Shown here: positions 11,674-22,032 of the stretch, piece by piece | How the letters are laid out: every line of letters starts with the position of its first letter | Numbering within the stretch: position 1 is the stretch's first letter | DNA from: Ornithodoros turicata | Taxonomy: Eukaryota; Arthropoda; Arachnida; Ixodida; Argasidae | Reading direction: 5' to 3' | Assembly: GCF_037126465.1 (NCBI RefSeq) | Contig: NC_088201.1 | Span: forward strand, 86,704,273 to 86,768,272 | DNA length: 64,000 bases | Program-made: the position numbers and the translations under genes | Notes under the pieces: generated by a model | Seen by the model: the letters and a program-made list of their open reading frames with translations, nothing else | Told to the model about the DNA's origin: nothing | Database searches by the model: none

Positions 11674-12394
11674 CCTCTCCCCGGGTGCTTCCTCTCCCCG
11701 TAAAATATTTCCATGAGTAAGAATGGTGTGCCTTAGCCTCAGCCGACTCCATATAGGACCTCGTGAAGTCGTTTTGGAAAAAGTTGAACACATGTGCCGA
11801 CATGAGGTTTGGCTGTGTGAAGCTTGTTGTCTGTTTGTGTTGCCCAGAAACTCTGCCATTTCTTGTTGATATCTTTCTTGAGTTGTAGCACTAAATCACA
11901 AAAGGGAATTTCAAAAAGCGTGGTATCACTTCCTTGGGCAGCCGCAGCTGCACGATCAGCTTTCTCGTTTCCGCGAATACCGACGTGGCTTGGCGCCCAG
12001 CACAGCCTCAAGCTGTACCCTTTTTCCTGTATCAGACACACTAGGTACCGTGTCGCCTGACCAGTAGGTTTTTGTGTGTTGCAAGACTACCGATTGCACG
12101 CAGGGAGCTGAGGGAGTCTGAGTATATCACTGATGTCACAACGTGTTCCTGCAGAATGTGATTGAGCGCTACAATAATAGCGTACATCTCACCACTAAAG
12201 ATATAAAACAGTGCTTAAATTGTGTGACTTTGTGCATGTGCCAGATATCATTGCACATGACACCCCAATGTTGGACTTCGATGCATCGTTGTAAATCTCA
12301 GCATGATCACCAAAGCTTTCTTTTAGGTCTTCGAATTCATGCAGGGTTTCTGCTGCAGGGGTTTCCTGTTTGTTGTAGTACTTCAGAAGAGATA
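11674..12394 (-). pseudogene. Minus LINE copy: RNase H region of ORF2
   Basis: On the minus strand the segments HAEIYNDASK, CWAPSHVGIRGNEKADRAA and CDLVLQLKKDINKKWQ match the RNase H domain of the plus copy, with stops between them near 12050-12130. Reading stops at HGNILRGEEAPGERK, where the plus copy inserted, and continues at 5636 downward. Upstream it is cut by a mariner fragment. Confidence 0.8.
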
Positions 12395-12903
12395 CGAGGG
12401 TGGTTCCATAAGTTTCCGGCCCGACCAACTTTTAAGAGTCATACAGACGAAACAAGTGTATCACTTTTCGACGTAATCTCCCTTAACTTCGATGCACTTT
12501 TGACACCTTTCAACCAGCATTCTTATGCCCTTGAAAGAATAGTCCGAAGTTTTGTCCGCAAAATGCTGGAAAAGTGCCTCTTGCACCTCACTATCGTTTT
12601 GAAATCTCCGTCCTCTGAGATCCCTCTTCAAGTTTGAGAACAGGAAGTAGTCACTCGGTGCCAAGTCTGGACTGTAGGGTGGGTGGTGGATTTCTTCGAA
12701 GCCACACTCCTTCAGTGCAGCCTTGGCAACAGAAGCCGTGTGGACAGGGGCATTGTCGTGCAGCAACCGGACACCACGACTCAACCTGCCGCGCCTCTTT
12801 TCCTTGATGGCGTCTCGCAGTCGGTGCAGGAGTGAAGCATAATAAGTCGCATTCACTGTGGTGTTCCTCTCTTTCTTTCCCCAGTCGATTTTAAGCATTT
12901 GGG
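12395..12903 (-). mobile_element. 5'-truncated mariner transposon in the minus LINE
   Basis: On the minus strand the frame encodes the C-terminal part of a mariner transposase: LLHDNAPVHTA carries the second catalytic Asp, and YSPDLAPSDYFLF carries the third residue of the D,D34D triad; these blocks are hallmarks of mariner. The end at 12395 reads cgagggtggttccataagtt, a mariner-type terminal inverted repeat next to a TA at 12393-12394. The other end, near 12903, has no TIR and joins LINE sequence directly. Relative to the plus copy, roughly 150 codons of LINE ORF2 are missing at this junction, so a deletion removed both the mariner 5' end and adjacent LINE sequence. Confidence 0.85.
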
Positions 12904-14100
12904 TTTCAAGTTTTTCACGTGGGAAGAGAAGGTTAGCTTTTTATAAAAGGTCACGCCAATAAATTTGTGCTCATCCTGAACGATGATATCCTGACCATTC
13001 ATTTTAAGTCCTGGGTCGGCGAAGAGGCCCCTGAGTCGTGAAAAAGATACACACACAGTCTTGCTGGGTGAAAACCTAAATCCATTTTCGCATGCCCACA
13101 GCTTGTTAACAGCAAGTTGTAGCTGACGCTCACAGACAGCAAGACTGGAAGATGAGCAAGATATCTGCAAGTCATCTACATAAAGTGAGTATGAAATGGA
13201 TGGAGGCAGGACGCGTACAAGAGAGTTCACTTTGATTATGAATACGGTGACACTGAGAACAGCACCTTGTGGAACACCATTCTCTTGTGTGAATGCTTGA
13301 GAGATGGTAGTGCCTAACTGGACCCTGAATGTCCGTCCTTCAAGAAAGCTGGCGACACAGCGAAATAGACGACCACGAATTCCTAGAGCGTGCAAATCTC
13401 TAAGTATGCCATACCGCCACGCTGTGTCGTAAGCCTTTTCAAGATCAAAAAACGACACACAGTGTTGTCTCCTGATAAAGGCTTCCCTTATTGTGGTTTC
13501 GAGCCTCAACAGGTGATCTGATGTTGATCGTGCAGCCCTAAAGCCACACTGATATCTGTTCAAGCACTGATTTTCTTCAAGGAAATACATAAGACAACCA
13601 TTTACCATCCGCTCAAATGTTTTACACAGGCAGCTGGTAAGTGCAATTGGCCTGTAGCTGTAACATGGATCCGATTCATCTTTTCCTGGCTTTAAGAGAG
13701 GGATGATAGTCGCCACTTTCCACTGGGAAGGAAGCTGACCTTCTCGCCAGACGAGATTAAAGAAGTCCAGAAGACTGGATAGAGATCCATGTGGCAAGTG
13801 CGCTAGCATTGAATAAGTGATTCTGTCTGGTCCTGGTGCTGTGTTTTTTCGAGCAGACAGGGCACTTAACATTTCTGTCATTGTAAAAGGCTTGTTATAA
13901 GCACACCTGTCGCATGATATACTAGGGATGTGCTGCTTCTCAGCATGTTCTTTAAGCTTCAAGAAGTCACTACTGTAGTGGGACGAGCTCGACACATTGC
14001 AAAAATGCTCGCCAAGGACATTAGCTTGCTCGTCCACACTCTGATAGACTGTCCCATTCACTTGAAGCAAAGGGATAGAAAAACTGGTATAGTCACCTTT
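12904..14100 (-). pseudogene. Minus LINE copy: reverse transcriptase region of ORF2
   Basis: The minus-strand frame from about 14100 to 12904 reads through most of the RT domain without a stop: TAPGPDRITYSMLAHL, YRPIALTSCLCKTFERM, CGFRAARSTSDHLLR, FFDLEKAYDTAWRYGIL, GVPQGAVLSV and the catalytic YVDDLQISCS. It is more open than the same part of the plus copy. A fusion with mariner sequence ends it after HVKNLK. The N-terminal boundary is the jockey/CR1 insertion. Confidence 0.85.
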
Positions 14101-14105
14101 AATTT

Positions 14106-15134
14106 CTCCATTACCTGTGTTATCCGGCGTACCCCAGGGGTCAGTACTTGGACCACTTCTCTTCCTAATTTTTATTAACGATCTTCCTAATTCCCTCTCT
14201 TCAAATATTCGCCTCTTCGCAGATGATTGTGTTCTCTACCGCAGCACATCTTCCGTTACTGATCAGCTAGCACTTGAACATGACCTTGATCTCATTTCCG
14301 CGTGGTGTTCTAACTGGAAGCTTTCCCTTAATACGTCTAAATGCTCGCACGATTGTTTCACGCGTTCTAGACAACCTTCTAACGCTCATTACACCTTAAA
14401 TAATTGTCCTATTTCTAAATCTGACTCATATAAATACCTAGGGATTCATCTAGTTTCGAATCTTAGTTGGACGACTCACGTTAATGCAATTATCAACGAA
14501 GCTAACCGTAAACTTGGATTCCTACGCCGTAATTTAAAGAATGCGCCACCATCTGTTAAAAGACTAGCATACACTACCCTTATTCGTCCTAAATTAGAGT
14601 ACATTTCCTCTATCTGGGATCCGCATTTACTTACACTAAATAACTTACTAGAATCTGTCCAAAACCGTGCCGCACGGTTCATATCTAATGTCTATTACTA
14701 TCCTTCTAGCATTTCATCAATCAAGCTATCTCTAGACCTTCCTGATCTTGTGTTACGCCGGAAGTTTCTACGACTTTGTCTTTTTCACAAGTTTTTTCAC
14801 AACACCTTTTTACGACCGAATTTCATCACAGCTGCTTCCTATACATCGCCGAGACATGACCACATTCTTAAAGTTGAACGTTTTCTATGCAACACTGACC
14901 AATTTTCTCGTTCATTTTTTCCGTACACATCCAACGTGTGGAACTGTCTTCCTCAGAACATTGTCATAATTAACGATTTCATTGTATTCAAGCCAGAACT
15001 AGCCAATTTCCTGTGTATTTAATAGTTCCGTGTTATTTATATTCTACTTGTGTTAACTTTTATCTTCGCTTACCCCCTCATGTAATGCCCCAATGGGGCA
15101 CCTTGAGGTACTACCATAAATAAATAAATAAATA
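14106..15134 (+). mobile_element. 5'-truncated jockey/CR1-type LINE inside the minus LINE
   Basis: Flanked by AATTT at 14101-14105 and 15135-15139, inserted in the opposite orientation to its host LINE. It encodes only the C-terminal half of an RT, beginning at SGVPQGSVLGPLLFL, with catalytic FADD (about 14215-14226), the thumb region KLGFLRRNLKNAP and YTTLIRPKLEY, and a long C-terminal domain ending near 15022. The 3' end carries aatggggcaccttgagg and a (taaa)n tail at about 15117-15134. 5' truncation and the simple A-rich tail are normal for target-primed insertion. The clade assignment (jockey, CR1 or L2) is uncertain from motifs alone. Confidence 0.8.
14117..15022 (+). pseudogene. C-terminal RT fragment of the jockey/CR1-type LINE
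   Basis: A 301-codon uninterrupted frame covers RT motifs 4 to 7 and the C-terminal domain. The order is GVPQGSVLGPLLF, FADDCVLYR, KYLGIHLVSNLSW, then FLRRNLKNA and SSIWDPHL. Absence of internal stops suggests recent insertion, but the N-terminal endonuclease and RT motifs 1-3 are missing, so it is not functional. No promoter or ATG belongs to it. Confidence 0.8.
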
Positions 15135-15139
15135 AATTT

Positions 15140-16253
15140 TCCTAAGCCTGTCGCATACTACTTTAGATGGGGTGTTTCTGTTTAAGGATGACACAAAAGT
15201 GCTCAAAGACAGTTTTTTGGCTTGTCGCCGTGTCCAGCGTGCCTTAGCACGAGCTTTTTCGAAAAGAAGAAGGTTTGTCCCAGTAGGGTACCTTCTAAAG
15301 ATACCCCACGCTCTGTTCTGTTCTTTGCGCATTCATCTAGTCCACCAGGGTTTGGGACGCCTGGGCAGACGGCCAGATGTTTGCGGAATGGACTGCTCAG
15401 CAGAGTGTATGATTATGCTGGTGATAGTGTTATTTGCCTCCTCAATAGACATGTGTTCAAAGGACGAAGACGCGAGACTGGCCTCTGTTTGGAACAAGTT
15501 CCAGTCTGCCTCGGAAAGTTTCCATCGTGGTGGTCGTGTCATAAGCGAGTTTGTGTGACCACGGAATTTTATAACCACGGGGAAGTGATCACTTCCACGC
15601 GGGTTCTGTTCAACTGTCCAATCAGGGGAATGAAACAAAGAGGGACTACACAGTGAAATATCTAAGCAAGAAAAACTTTGAGTCGGAGAATGTACATATG
15701 TGGGTAAGCCTGTCTTTAGTAGACAAATGGGCCTTTAAAAGAGCACCCTCTCCAACATTTTTCATCGCCTATCCACTCTTGCACTACCCCAAAAGGGGTG
15801 GTGTGTATTCAGATCACCAAGGATCATAAATGGCTGAGGAAGTCGATCAATTAAGTTCTCCGAAGCTCTCTGTTCTATTACAACTGATGGTGACAGGTAG
15901 AGCGAACATATTGTGAGGACCCTGTCGAGGCATACTTGAACCGCTACTGCCTCCAGGTCCGTAACAAGTGGAACATGTTGTGTGGGTATTGACTGTGGGA
16001 GAACCACAGCCACACCTCCAGATGCACGTGTACTGTCGGCACGATCCTTCCTGACAATGGTGTGTCTGCGAAAAGGATTTAGGTTGTGTTCATGTAGGTA
16101 TGTTTCCTGTAAACAAATACACACTGCCCTGTATTTCTCTGAAAGATCGTGCACGTCGTCAATGTTTGGCAAAAGGCCCTGGCAGTTCCACTGAAGGATA
16201 ACTTGTCCCATATTGAAGATGGTGAGCAACAGAAGGAGAGAGTGTATCTGCAT
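15140..16253 (-). pseudogene. Minus LINE copy: endonuclease and linker of ORF2
   Basis: Minus-strand frames 16253-15762, 15638-15333 and 15332-15140 are pieces of one protein matching the plus copy: QWNCQGLLPNIDDVHDLSEK, CICLQETYL, GDLNTHHPFWGSA, then PRGSDHFPVVIKF and RRPKPWWT, RAWGIFRRYPTG. A stop separates the last two pieces (about 15333), and the stretch between 15762 and 15638 is frameshifted. The catalytic-type residues of the AP-like endonuclease (QET, GDLN, SDH) are still visible. Confidence 0.85.
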
Positions 16254-16383
16254 TGTCTGTGTGTATGTTCAGGGGGGCTGTACTCTTGGAGGTGGTTGCT
16301 TTGCCTTTTCCTTCGAGTTGCATCCCCTTCCTCTGCCAGTTCCTCGTTGTCTTTGTTCTTTGTTGTTGTTGTTGTTTGTTATT

Positions 16384-17560
16384 TCAGAAGAACTGTTGGG
16401 GAGGCTCGACGTTGACTTCTGCGACGAGCAGTATCGCGTCAACCTCCATACTCAGATTCATGGCTTGAGATGAGTCCCTTGAGACACCGTCCCAAACTGA
16501 GGGGGCACCGACAACCTCCTTCGAGGCTGTGGCAGCCTTTTGATGACTGCCCACAGAAGCAGCCGGAGCCAGTGGAGGAGAACTCTCCACTGGCTTCTCT
16601 TTTGTTTGTGGAGTGTGGGGTAGAGGCTCAGAGGTCTGAGTCTCTACGGACTTTGTCAGTGGCACCACTCCCTTGCGCGCCACTGCGGCGTAACCGCCCT
16701 TGTTTGCAAATTCATACTGTGTTTTCGCGTCTTTGTACGGAATGTCTTGAGTTACTTTTATTCTAAGTATATCCTTCTCTTCCTTCCATCGAGGGCAGGA
16801 TCGAGAGTAGGCGGGGTGGTTGCCCTTGCAGTTTGCAGAGTGGAGCTCTTTCTGACAGGCTTCAACAACATGGTCTTGCTCGGTGTCGGCGCACTTTGGG
16901 CAGGTGGTCTTCCCACGGCAAACCTGCGATCCGTGCCCAAAACGCTAGCATTTGAAGCAGCGTCGTGGGTTTGGAACAAACGGTTGGACGCGGCAGTTGA
17001 TATATCCTGCCTTCACGGTGGAAGGAAGTCTGTGCAGTTGAAAAGAAAGGACCACATGCCTGGTTGGGATTTCCCTACCATCGCTACGCATGACAATTCG
17101 TCTGGCTGCTTTTACACCCTCATCTTGAAGTCCTTCTTGTATCTCGGTGTCAGAACAGTCAAGGAGTTGTTCCTCAGATATCATCCCTTTCAAAACATTC
17201 AGAGTCCGGTGTTTTGTAACACTGACGGCCACATCACCGATTCTGCTGAGAGAAAGGAGTGAGGAGCTCTGCTGCCTGCTGCCGACTTCGATTTGTAAGT
17301 CTCCTGTTGGCAACTTTTTAGCATTGTAAGTTTTCCCAATGATATTTTCTAGTTCCTTTGCTATCAGGAAAGGAGAGATCTTTGACAGTGGCCTTGTTCC
17401 ATCCTCTGCATGCCGAACAAGGAGCTTTGCATACCAAGGTTCGGAGGAGAAAAACTGAAGTGAGTGCTATTGAGATGCTTCGGTGCGGTGCCTCTTGGGG
17501 CCCCGATCATGTTTTTTTGGATTTTGTGGAGTCCATAAAAGAAAAGGAGTGCTTCAGTGC
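16384..17560 (-). pseudogene. Minus LINE copy: ORF1 remnant
   Basis: Minus-strand pieces match the plus copy ORF1: GDLQIEVGSRQQ, PVSV/AVSVTKHRTLN, GREIPTRHVVLSF, PFVPNPRRCFKC (start of the first zinc knuckle, about 16945-16980) and SVETQTSEPLPHTP (about 16640). Frameshifts between 16680 and 16945 break the zinc-knuckle array. The 5' UTR extends to 18042 and matches that of the plus copy (gtcgggaa, ggcgcccccat and cccgtgtctggggaaaggggg). Confidence 0.8.
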
Positions 17561-18048
17561 AGGTGGCGTGTCGGCCACCACCGACCCCAACCACATGAAC
17601 GTGCTCTGCGCGTTAACACGTCCATCCGCACTATACCCTAGTGCAGCTTCTTAAAGAGAGAAAGAACTGCCCAAGGTTCACCCTTGCCGCCAAAGAAGGT
17701 GAAAAGAGAAAAAGCAGAGAGGAAAGGGGAAGAAACAAAAAGTAATTAAAAGGAAGATGGCGACTAGCTGAATAGTTCTGGCCGTGCCTTCCAGGACCAC
17801 CCGTCTATGGCAAGCAGGGGCCAAAGCGGTGTGTTGCTTCACCGGAGGGGACCATAAGGGTCCAACACAACCTCCGGATCTGCTCAATCGCCAGGATCCC
17901 CCTTTCCCCAGACACGGGAAAACCACGCACAGCAATACATCGGGATCAACTCTCCCGCGGTGACCCTACCGTAATTGCGGGAGAGGGCTATTGCGGCAAC
18001 ACTGCCGGGCAATGGGGGCGCCACATTCCCGACGCCAGGTGATGAAGT

Positions 18049-18775
18049 GCGAGGAAAAACGAGTAAACGCTGTTGTACCCTTGCACTCTGCACGTGAGAT
18101 TGCCCAAGACCTATGTTAAAGCCGTCCTTATTCGTGGTACATTTCATTTGCTTTTTTTCTACTTCCAGCCGTATGACTGGCAACGGTTTCATCGCGAGGT
18201 CATCATATGTTATAATAATGGAATCGAACTTTCAAACTTGGGTTGTGTAAAAATAATATATCCTACGCTGTCGATTTCTTAGCCTACTCATGAGAACGTT
18301 AAATCTTGCAACTTTGCTCTTGCGTATTCGTAACCGTAATAGAAAATAAATAAAGAAAGAAACAGTAAATGCAAAGTCTCACAACAAAAATTACCACATA
18401 TTTTCTTGTCTTGGGGACGAAACAACTCGTATACGGAATCTGAAACAACTTTTAATGTAGTTACGACATATGCATGAAACTTAAGCTTCTTCTGGTTAAC
18501 TAGAGTAGGTGACCTGCCGCCACTCTTTTCTCCTTTTTCTTCTCACTGACACTCGCAAGTGAAAAGGGTAGCTCTTTAAGGAGCAGATGAAGACATTAAA
18601 AACCTTCTTAGGTCATACATAATTTCTTGCGTGTTCCGCATTTCAAGAGTTCGACACGTACTGAAAATCACAATGGCGTTGCTCTCTCGGACATCCGAAA
18701 CAGGTAAGGGCGCACTTACATACACTCCCGGGACAATAGGGATAGGGTGGTAGGATGTGATAGACCGGATAGGTC
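18049..18775. other. Spacer between the LINE cluster and the gypsy element
   Basis: AT-rich sequence with no gene that I recognise. Possible polyadenylation hexamers (aataaa) occur near 18340. No copy of the gypsy LTR at 21524-22032 is visible here, so the 3' LTR appears to be lost. Confidence 0.5.
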
Positions 18776-19100
18776 CTCTGTCAGTGGTGATAGTGGAAGG
18801 AACGCCAAAACGGGCAACCCAGGCGGACATGGACCTGGCGGCAACGGTTGAGGCGGTGATGTCGGGTATTGGAGCTGTCTCGCGCCAGTGCTATACCGGT
18901 CTATGACCGTAGGACGTAGCGCTGACCGTGGGAGTGTGGCAAGCGGCCCGACGAGGTCGAGATGAACTCTGTCGAACCTCACATCGGGGGAAGGAAAGGA
19001 GCAATAGGTGCGTGCGGAAGCGGCACGTCTTCTAGGCACAAACCGGAGCCAGTGTCGAGTCGGAGCTGCGTTAATTCGCCGTCGTTACGCTGCATTAAGC
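18776..19100 (-). pseudogene. Gypsy integrase core fragment
   Basis: Minus-strand pieces read RFDRVHLDLVGPL, a typical integrase core strand with its first catalytic Asp, and [12 protein letters not shown], the second Asp block, in a different frame. After TTDRG at about 18776 the homology stops and the DDE Glu region is absent. A short deletion separates the two blocks. Confidence 0.75.
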
Positions 19101-19104
19101 TGCA

Positions 19105-19686
19105 TTAACGCTGCGTTACGCTGCGTTTAGCCAAATCGTCCAGGGAGAAGCGTAGGCCAGCTGACGGGGGTTGGGTGGAGGACAAGCTTGAGATGCGGCT
19201 GAGTGCGTCTGCCACGGTGTTGTCGCAACAGCTTACGTGCCGAATGTCTGTAGTGGATTCGGAAACGAACGCTAGCTGGCGATTCTCTCGGGGGGAGTAG
19301 TGGCTTCCAAAAGACGTGAACGCAAAAGTTAACGGCTTGTGGTCGGTGCAGATTGTGAAACTTCGGCCCTCGAGGAAATGGCGACAATGTTTGACTGCCA
19401 GGAACACAGCCAGGAGCTCGCGCGAGAAGGTGCTGTAGCGTTGCTCTCGATCCGTGAGCTTGCGGGAAAAGAAGGAGAACGGCTGCCAGCCGGCAGGAAG
19501 CTGCCGCTGGAGTACCGCCCCGACGGCCGTCGACGAAGCGTCGACCATTAGGCTTGTGGGGGCGTCGTGGAGAGGGTGAGCGAGCAGCGCTTCGGCGGAA
19601 AGGGCACGTTTAGCGTTCTCAAAGGCGTCCAAGGTAGGCGGAGACCTGGAGAGTGGTTCGGCGCGACGCTTCGAGGATGCCAACAA
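19105..19686 (-). pseudogene. Gypsy RNase H domain
   Basis: The minus frame contains APTSLMVDASSTAVGAVLQQ-like sequence (catalytic Asp in VDASS), FFSRKLTDREQRYSTFSREL, and FLEGRSFTICTDHKPLTFAF (catalytic TDHKPL). This is the standard RNase H following gypsy RT. It lies in a different frame from the RT, so at least one frameshift separates them. Confidence 0.85.
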
Positions 19687-19692
19687 AGTCTC

Positions 19693-20400
19693 TCAGGGAA
19701 GGAGTATGGAGGCACACCCGGGGACGAAGCGACGATAAAAGTTGAGAAGCCCCAGAAATTCACGTATCTGCCGGGTGGTGGAGGGCCGGGGGAAATCCTG
19801 GATTGCTTGGACTTTTGCGGGCAGGGGAACAATGCCGTTGCTGGAGATGTGGTGGCCCAGAAAGTCCAACTCTGCCACGCCAAACTCACTCTTGGCTGCA
19901 TTGATGACGACGCCAAAGCTGGAGAGACGAGTGAAGAGGGTGCGGAGGTGAATAACATGCTCTTCAGATGTCGCGCTGGCTATTAGGAGATCGTCCAAGT
20001 AGGCGTATACAAACGGCAGGCCCCTGGTGACGGTATTGATAAAGCGCTGAAAAGTTTGCGCGGCGTTTCGCAGGCCGAACGGCATGCGGACAAACTCGAA
20101 CAGCCCGAAAGGAGTAGTGATTGCGGTCTTGGGCACGTCGTCGTGGGCCACGGGTATCTGGTGGTGCGCCCGCATCAAATGCACTTTGGAGAACGTAGCT
20201 GCTTCGTGCAGGTGGCTGGTAAAATCCTGAATGTGCGGGATGGGGTACCTACCTGGGGTACCTACCTGACATACCATGTCAGGAAAGGTAATTCGATTGA
20301 GGGCCCTGTAGTCCCCACGCGGCCGCCAGTCCCCTGTCTTTTTGGGAACCATGTGGGGCGCAGATGACCAGTTGCTGGAGGACGGCCGGATGATTCAGAG
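19693..20400 (-). pseudogene. Gypsy reverse transcriptase domain
   Basis: The minus frame reads WRPRGDYRALNRIT, YPIPHIQDFTSHLHEA, then TPFGLFEFVRMPFGLRNA and catalytic YAYLDDLLIAS (about 19995-20010). The motif-A Asp position is altered: FSKVHLMRAHHQI, where FSKxDLxxAYHQI is usual. That substitution alone would inactivate the polymerase. Downstream FLGHHISSNGI and REFLGLLNFYRRFVP are preserved. The upstream edge of RT (20400-20550) is frameshifted. Confidence 0.85.
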
Positions 20401-20800
20401 GTCGAGCATATGCTCAAATTCGTCGCGAGCAACCTTGAGCTTCTGAGGTGGCAGCCGTCGCGGGCGTAAGTGGACTGGCGGGCACCGGGTTTCAATGAAA
20501 TGTTGCACGTCGTGCTACGCCGGATGCTTCCAATCGGGAGGCTGAGTAAGTGTTAAAACTCCTGTAGCACAGCCTCGAACTCCGTTTGGGGCTTGGACCG
20601 ACGAACCGTAGGGCTTAGTAGCGGCGTTGGAGACCGAATGCCCTGTATAGAAAGGCTGGTGGTGGCGTCAATGAGCATTCTTCTACCCATGTCAACCAGG
20701 CGCCCAAAATGTGCCATGAAGTCGGCCCCTATGATAGCGTGCGGGACTTGGGCGATAACAAAAATCCACCGGAAGACGCGGCGGAGGCCCAAATTAAGCG

Positions 20801-21490
20801 TTACGAGCTTCTCGTTGTAGGTTGGGATATAGGGGTGGTGTGGACTGCTTGAAGTGAGTTCGTGGGCACACGTCTCTTCAGAATGCCGGGTGATGCAGGG
20901 ATGACACAGGCCCCGGGGCCGGTGTCTATGAGGAAACGTACGCCGGAGTCGCGGTCGGTAAGGAAGAAGAGACGAGGACGATTGCCGTGCCCGTCAACAA
21001 CACTTGTCCTCAATAGCTGTTGACACTCCCGTTTCCTGCCGGGAACAAGGGGGCTGGAACTTTCGGGCGCTATCTCAGAAGGTTTGATGGTACCAGCACT
21101 CATTGGGGTTGGCAGACTGGCTGCGGGAGGAACGACTGCGTCGGCGACTATGATGACGGTGAGGAGCTGCCCCAGGCGCTCCTGCTCCGACGCGGTCGTT
21201 CGCCTGGTCAAAGCAGACTTGAGTGCGTCGTAGGGATTTTCAGGCGGGTGAGATGTAATGATGTCCCAGACCTCAGCTGCTTCTGTAGGCCCAATTGCGC
21301 CGACTACATCGTAAAATTTGGTAATCTGGGATGAGATTCCACGGAGGGCGAACTGGGCCTCTGTGTTGGCAAACCAGAGCGCAGGGTTCGCAGGCCAAAA
21401 TGGCAGAATCTTGACAGCTACCGTGTTGATGGCCGAAGTAGCAGCAGCTGGAAGAGATGATGACGCGACTGGAGCGATGTTCTGATCCAT
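20801..21490 (-). pseudogene. Gypsy Gag fused to protease by internal deletion
   Basis: The start at 21490 (MDQNIAPVASS...) is followed by a Gag matrix-like block FWPANPALWFANTEAQFALRG and HPPENPYDALKSALTRRT. The frame then jumps to protease sequence GVRFLIDTGPGACVIP, where DTG is the aspartic protease catalytic triplet. The expected Gag C-terminal region between these blocks is missing, so Gag and protease are joined by deletion. About 230 codons remain. Confidence 0.75.
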
Positions 21491-21523
21491 GATCAGGTTG
21501 CGTTTAATGTTCGGGTCACCAGT

Positions 21524-22032
21524 ATGAAGGAACTACACAACCTTCATGATAGGTGATCGGAGATGAAATGATTTATTGCTGGCGCAGGCCGTAGCCCGGC
21601 ACCGGCGCACGACCGGTAGCGGATGACGATTACGGCAGGTCCGCTACAGGGTGATATCAGAAACGGATACGGGAAACGAAAATACTGCAGTAACGGAAAT
21701 GGAAACGGTAACAAAATACCATTCCCTACTAGAAACTATGCCATGTCTTTTATAACATCCATACACACGAGCACAGGAACAAAGAAAACAAAAGTAAACA
21801 AAACGTACAGTTTTTGGACAAAAGTTTACGGAACACGCTCCGGCGCATTCCTTCCTCGGAGTGACACGCTAGCAGCGAATGATACCGTACGGACTTGCAA
21901 ACGGGTGACTGGGTTAAGTAGGCACATGTATGTAAGTCCGTACAGTCCCATTCGCTGCTAGAGTGTCACTCTGAGGAAGGAATGCGACGGAGCGTGTTCA
22001 GTAAACTTTTGTCCAACACTGTATAATCAACA
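21524..22032 (-). repeat. Gypsy 5' LTR, interrupted by a MITE
   Basis: Minus-strand reading starts at tgttgattata (22032), continues after the MITE as cgttttgtttac, has a TATA-like tataaaa (complement at 21745-21751), a polyadenylation hexamer aataaa (complement near 21570-21575) and ends ttccttca just before the primer-binding site. Without the MITE it is about 290 bp. The outer boundary is inferred from the TG start. Confidence 0.6.
21808..22021. mobile_element. Tc1/mariner-type MITE, 214 bp
   Basis: Nearly complete palindrome between TA dinucleotides (21806-21807 and 22022-22023). The ends read cagtttttggacaaaagttt and aaacttttgtccaacactg. Arms of about 95 bp share the ggaacacgctccg/cggagcgtgttc, cctcggagtgac/gtcactctgagg and gcagcgaatg/cattcgctgc blocks. 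It has no coding capacity. Confidence 0.85.

Larger units (their letters stand above)
5263..18042 (-). mobile_element. I-clade LINE, minus copy, split by nested insertions
   Basis: This minus-strand non-LTR retrotransposon is bounded by a 6-bp direct repeat TGAAGT at 5257-5262 and 18043-18048. Its body runs from 18042 to 11674 and resumes from 5636 to 5263. In between sits the plus-strand copy of the same family (5637-11666). Collinearity with that copy shows the two parts are contiguous: the reading around the C-terminal Cys-rich segment breaks exactly at AAGGTGC (GCACCTT on the plus strand) and continues on the other side. It contains ORF1 with a CCHC start, endonuclease, RT and RNase H regions, and ends in a GGCGCA...TGCGCC hairpin plus an atcac-rich tail. 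Many stops and frameshifts, a mariner insertion and a jockey/CR1 insertion make it dead. Confidence 0.85.
18776..22032 (-). mobile_element. Ty3/gypsy LTR retrotransposon remnant
   Basis: Minus-strand order Gag, protease, RT, RNase H, integrase, with one LTR (21524-22032 including a MITE). The Gag (FWPANPALWFANTEAQF) and a primer-binding site resembling tRNA-Trp (tggtgacccga on the minus strand, 21511-21521) recall the CsRn1 group of gypsy elements; that placement is inference. The middle of Gag, much of the integrase and the 3' LTR are missing, and RT and RNase H are in different frames, so it is dead. Confidence 0.85.
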
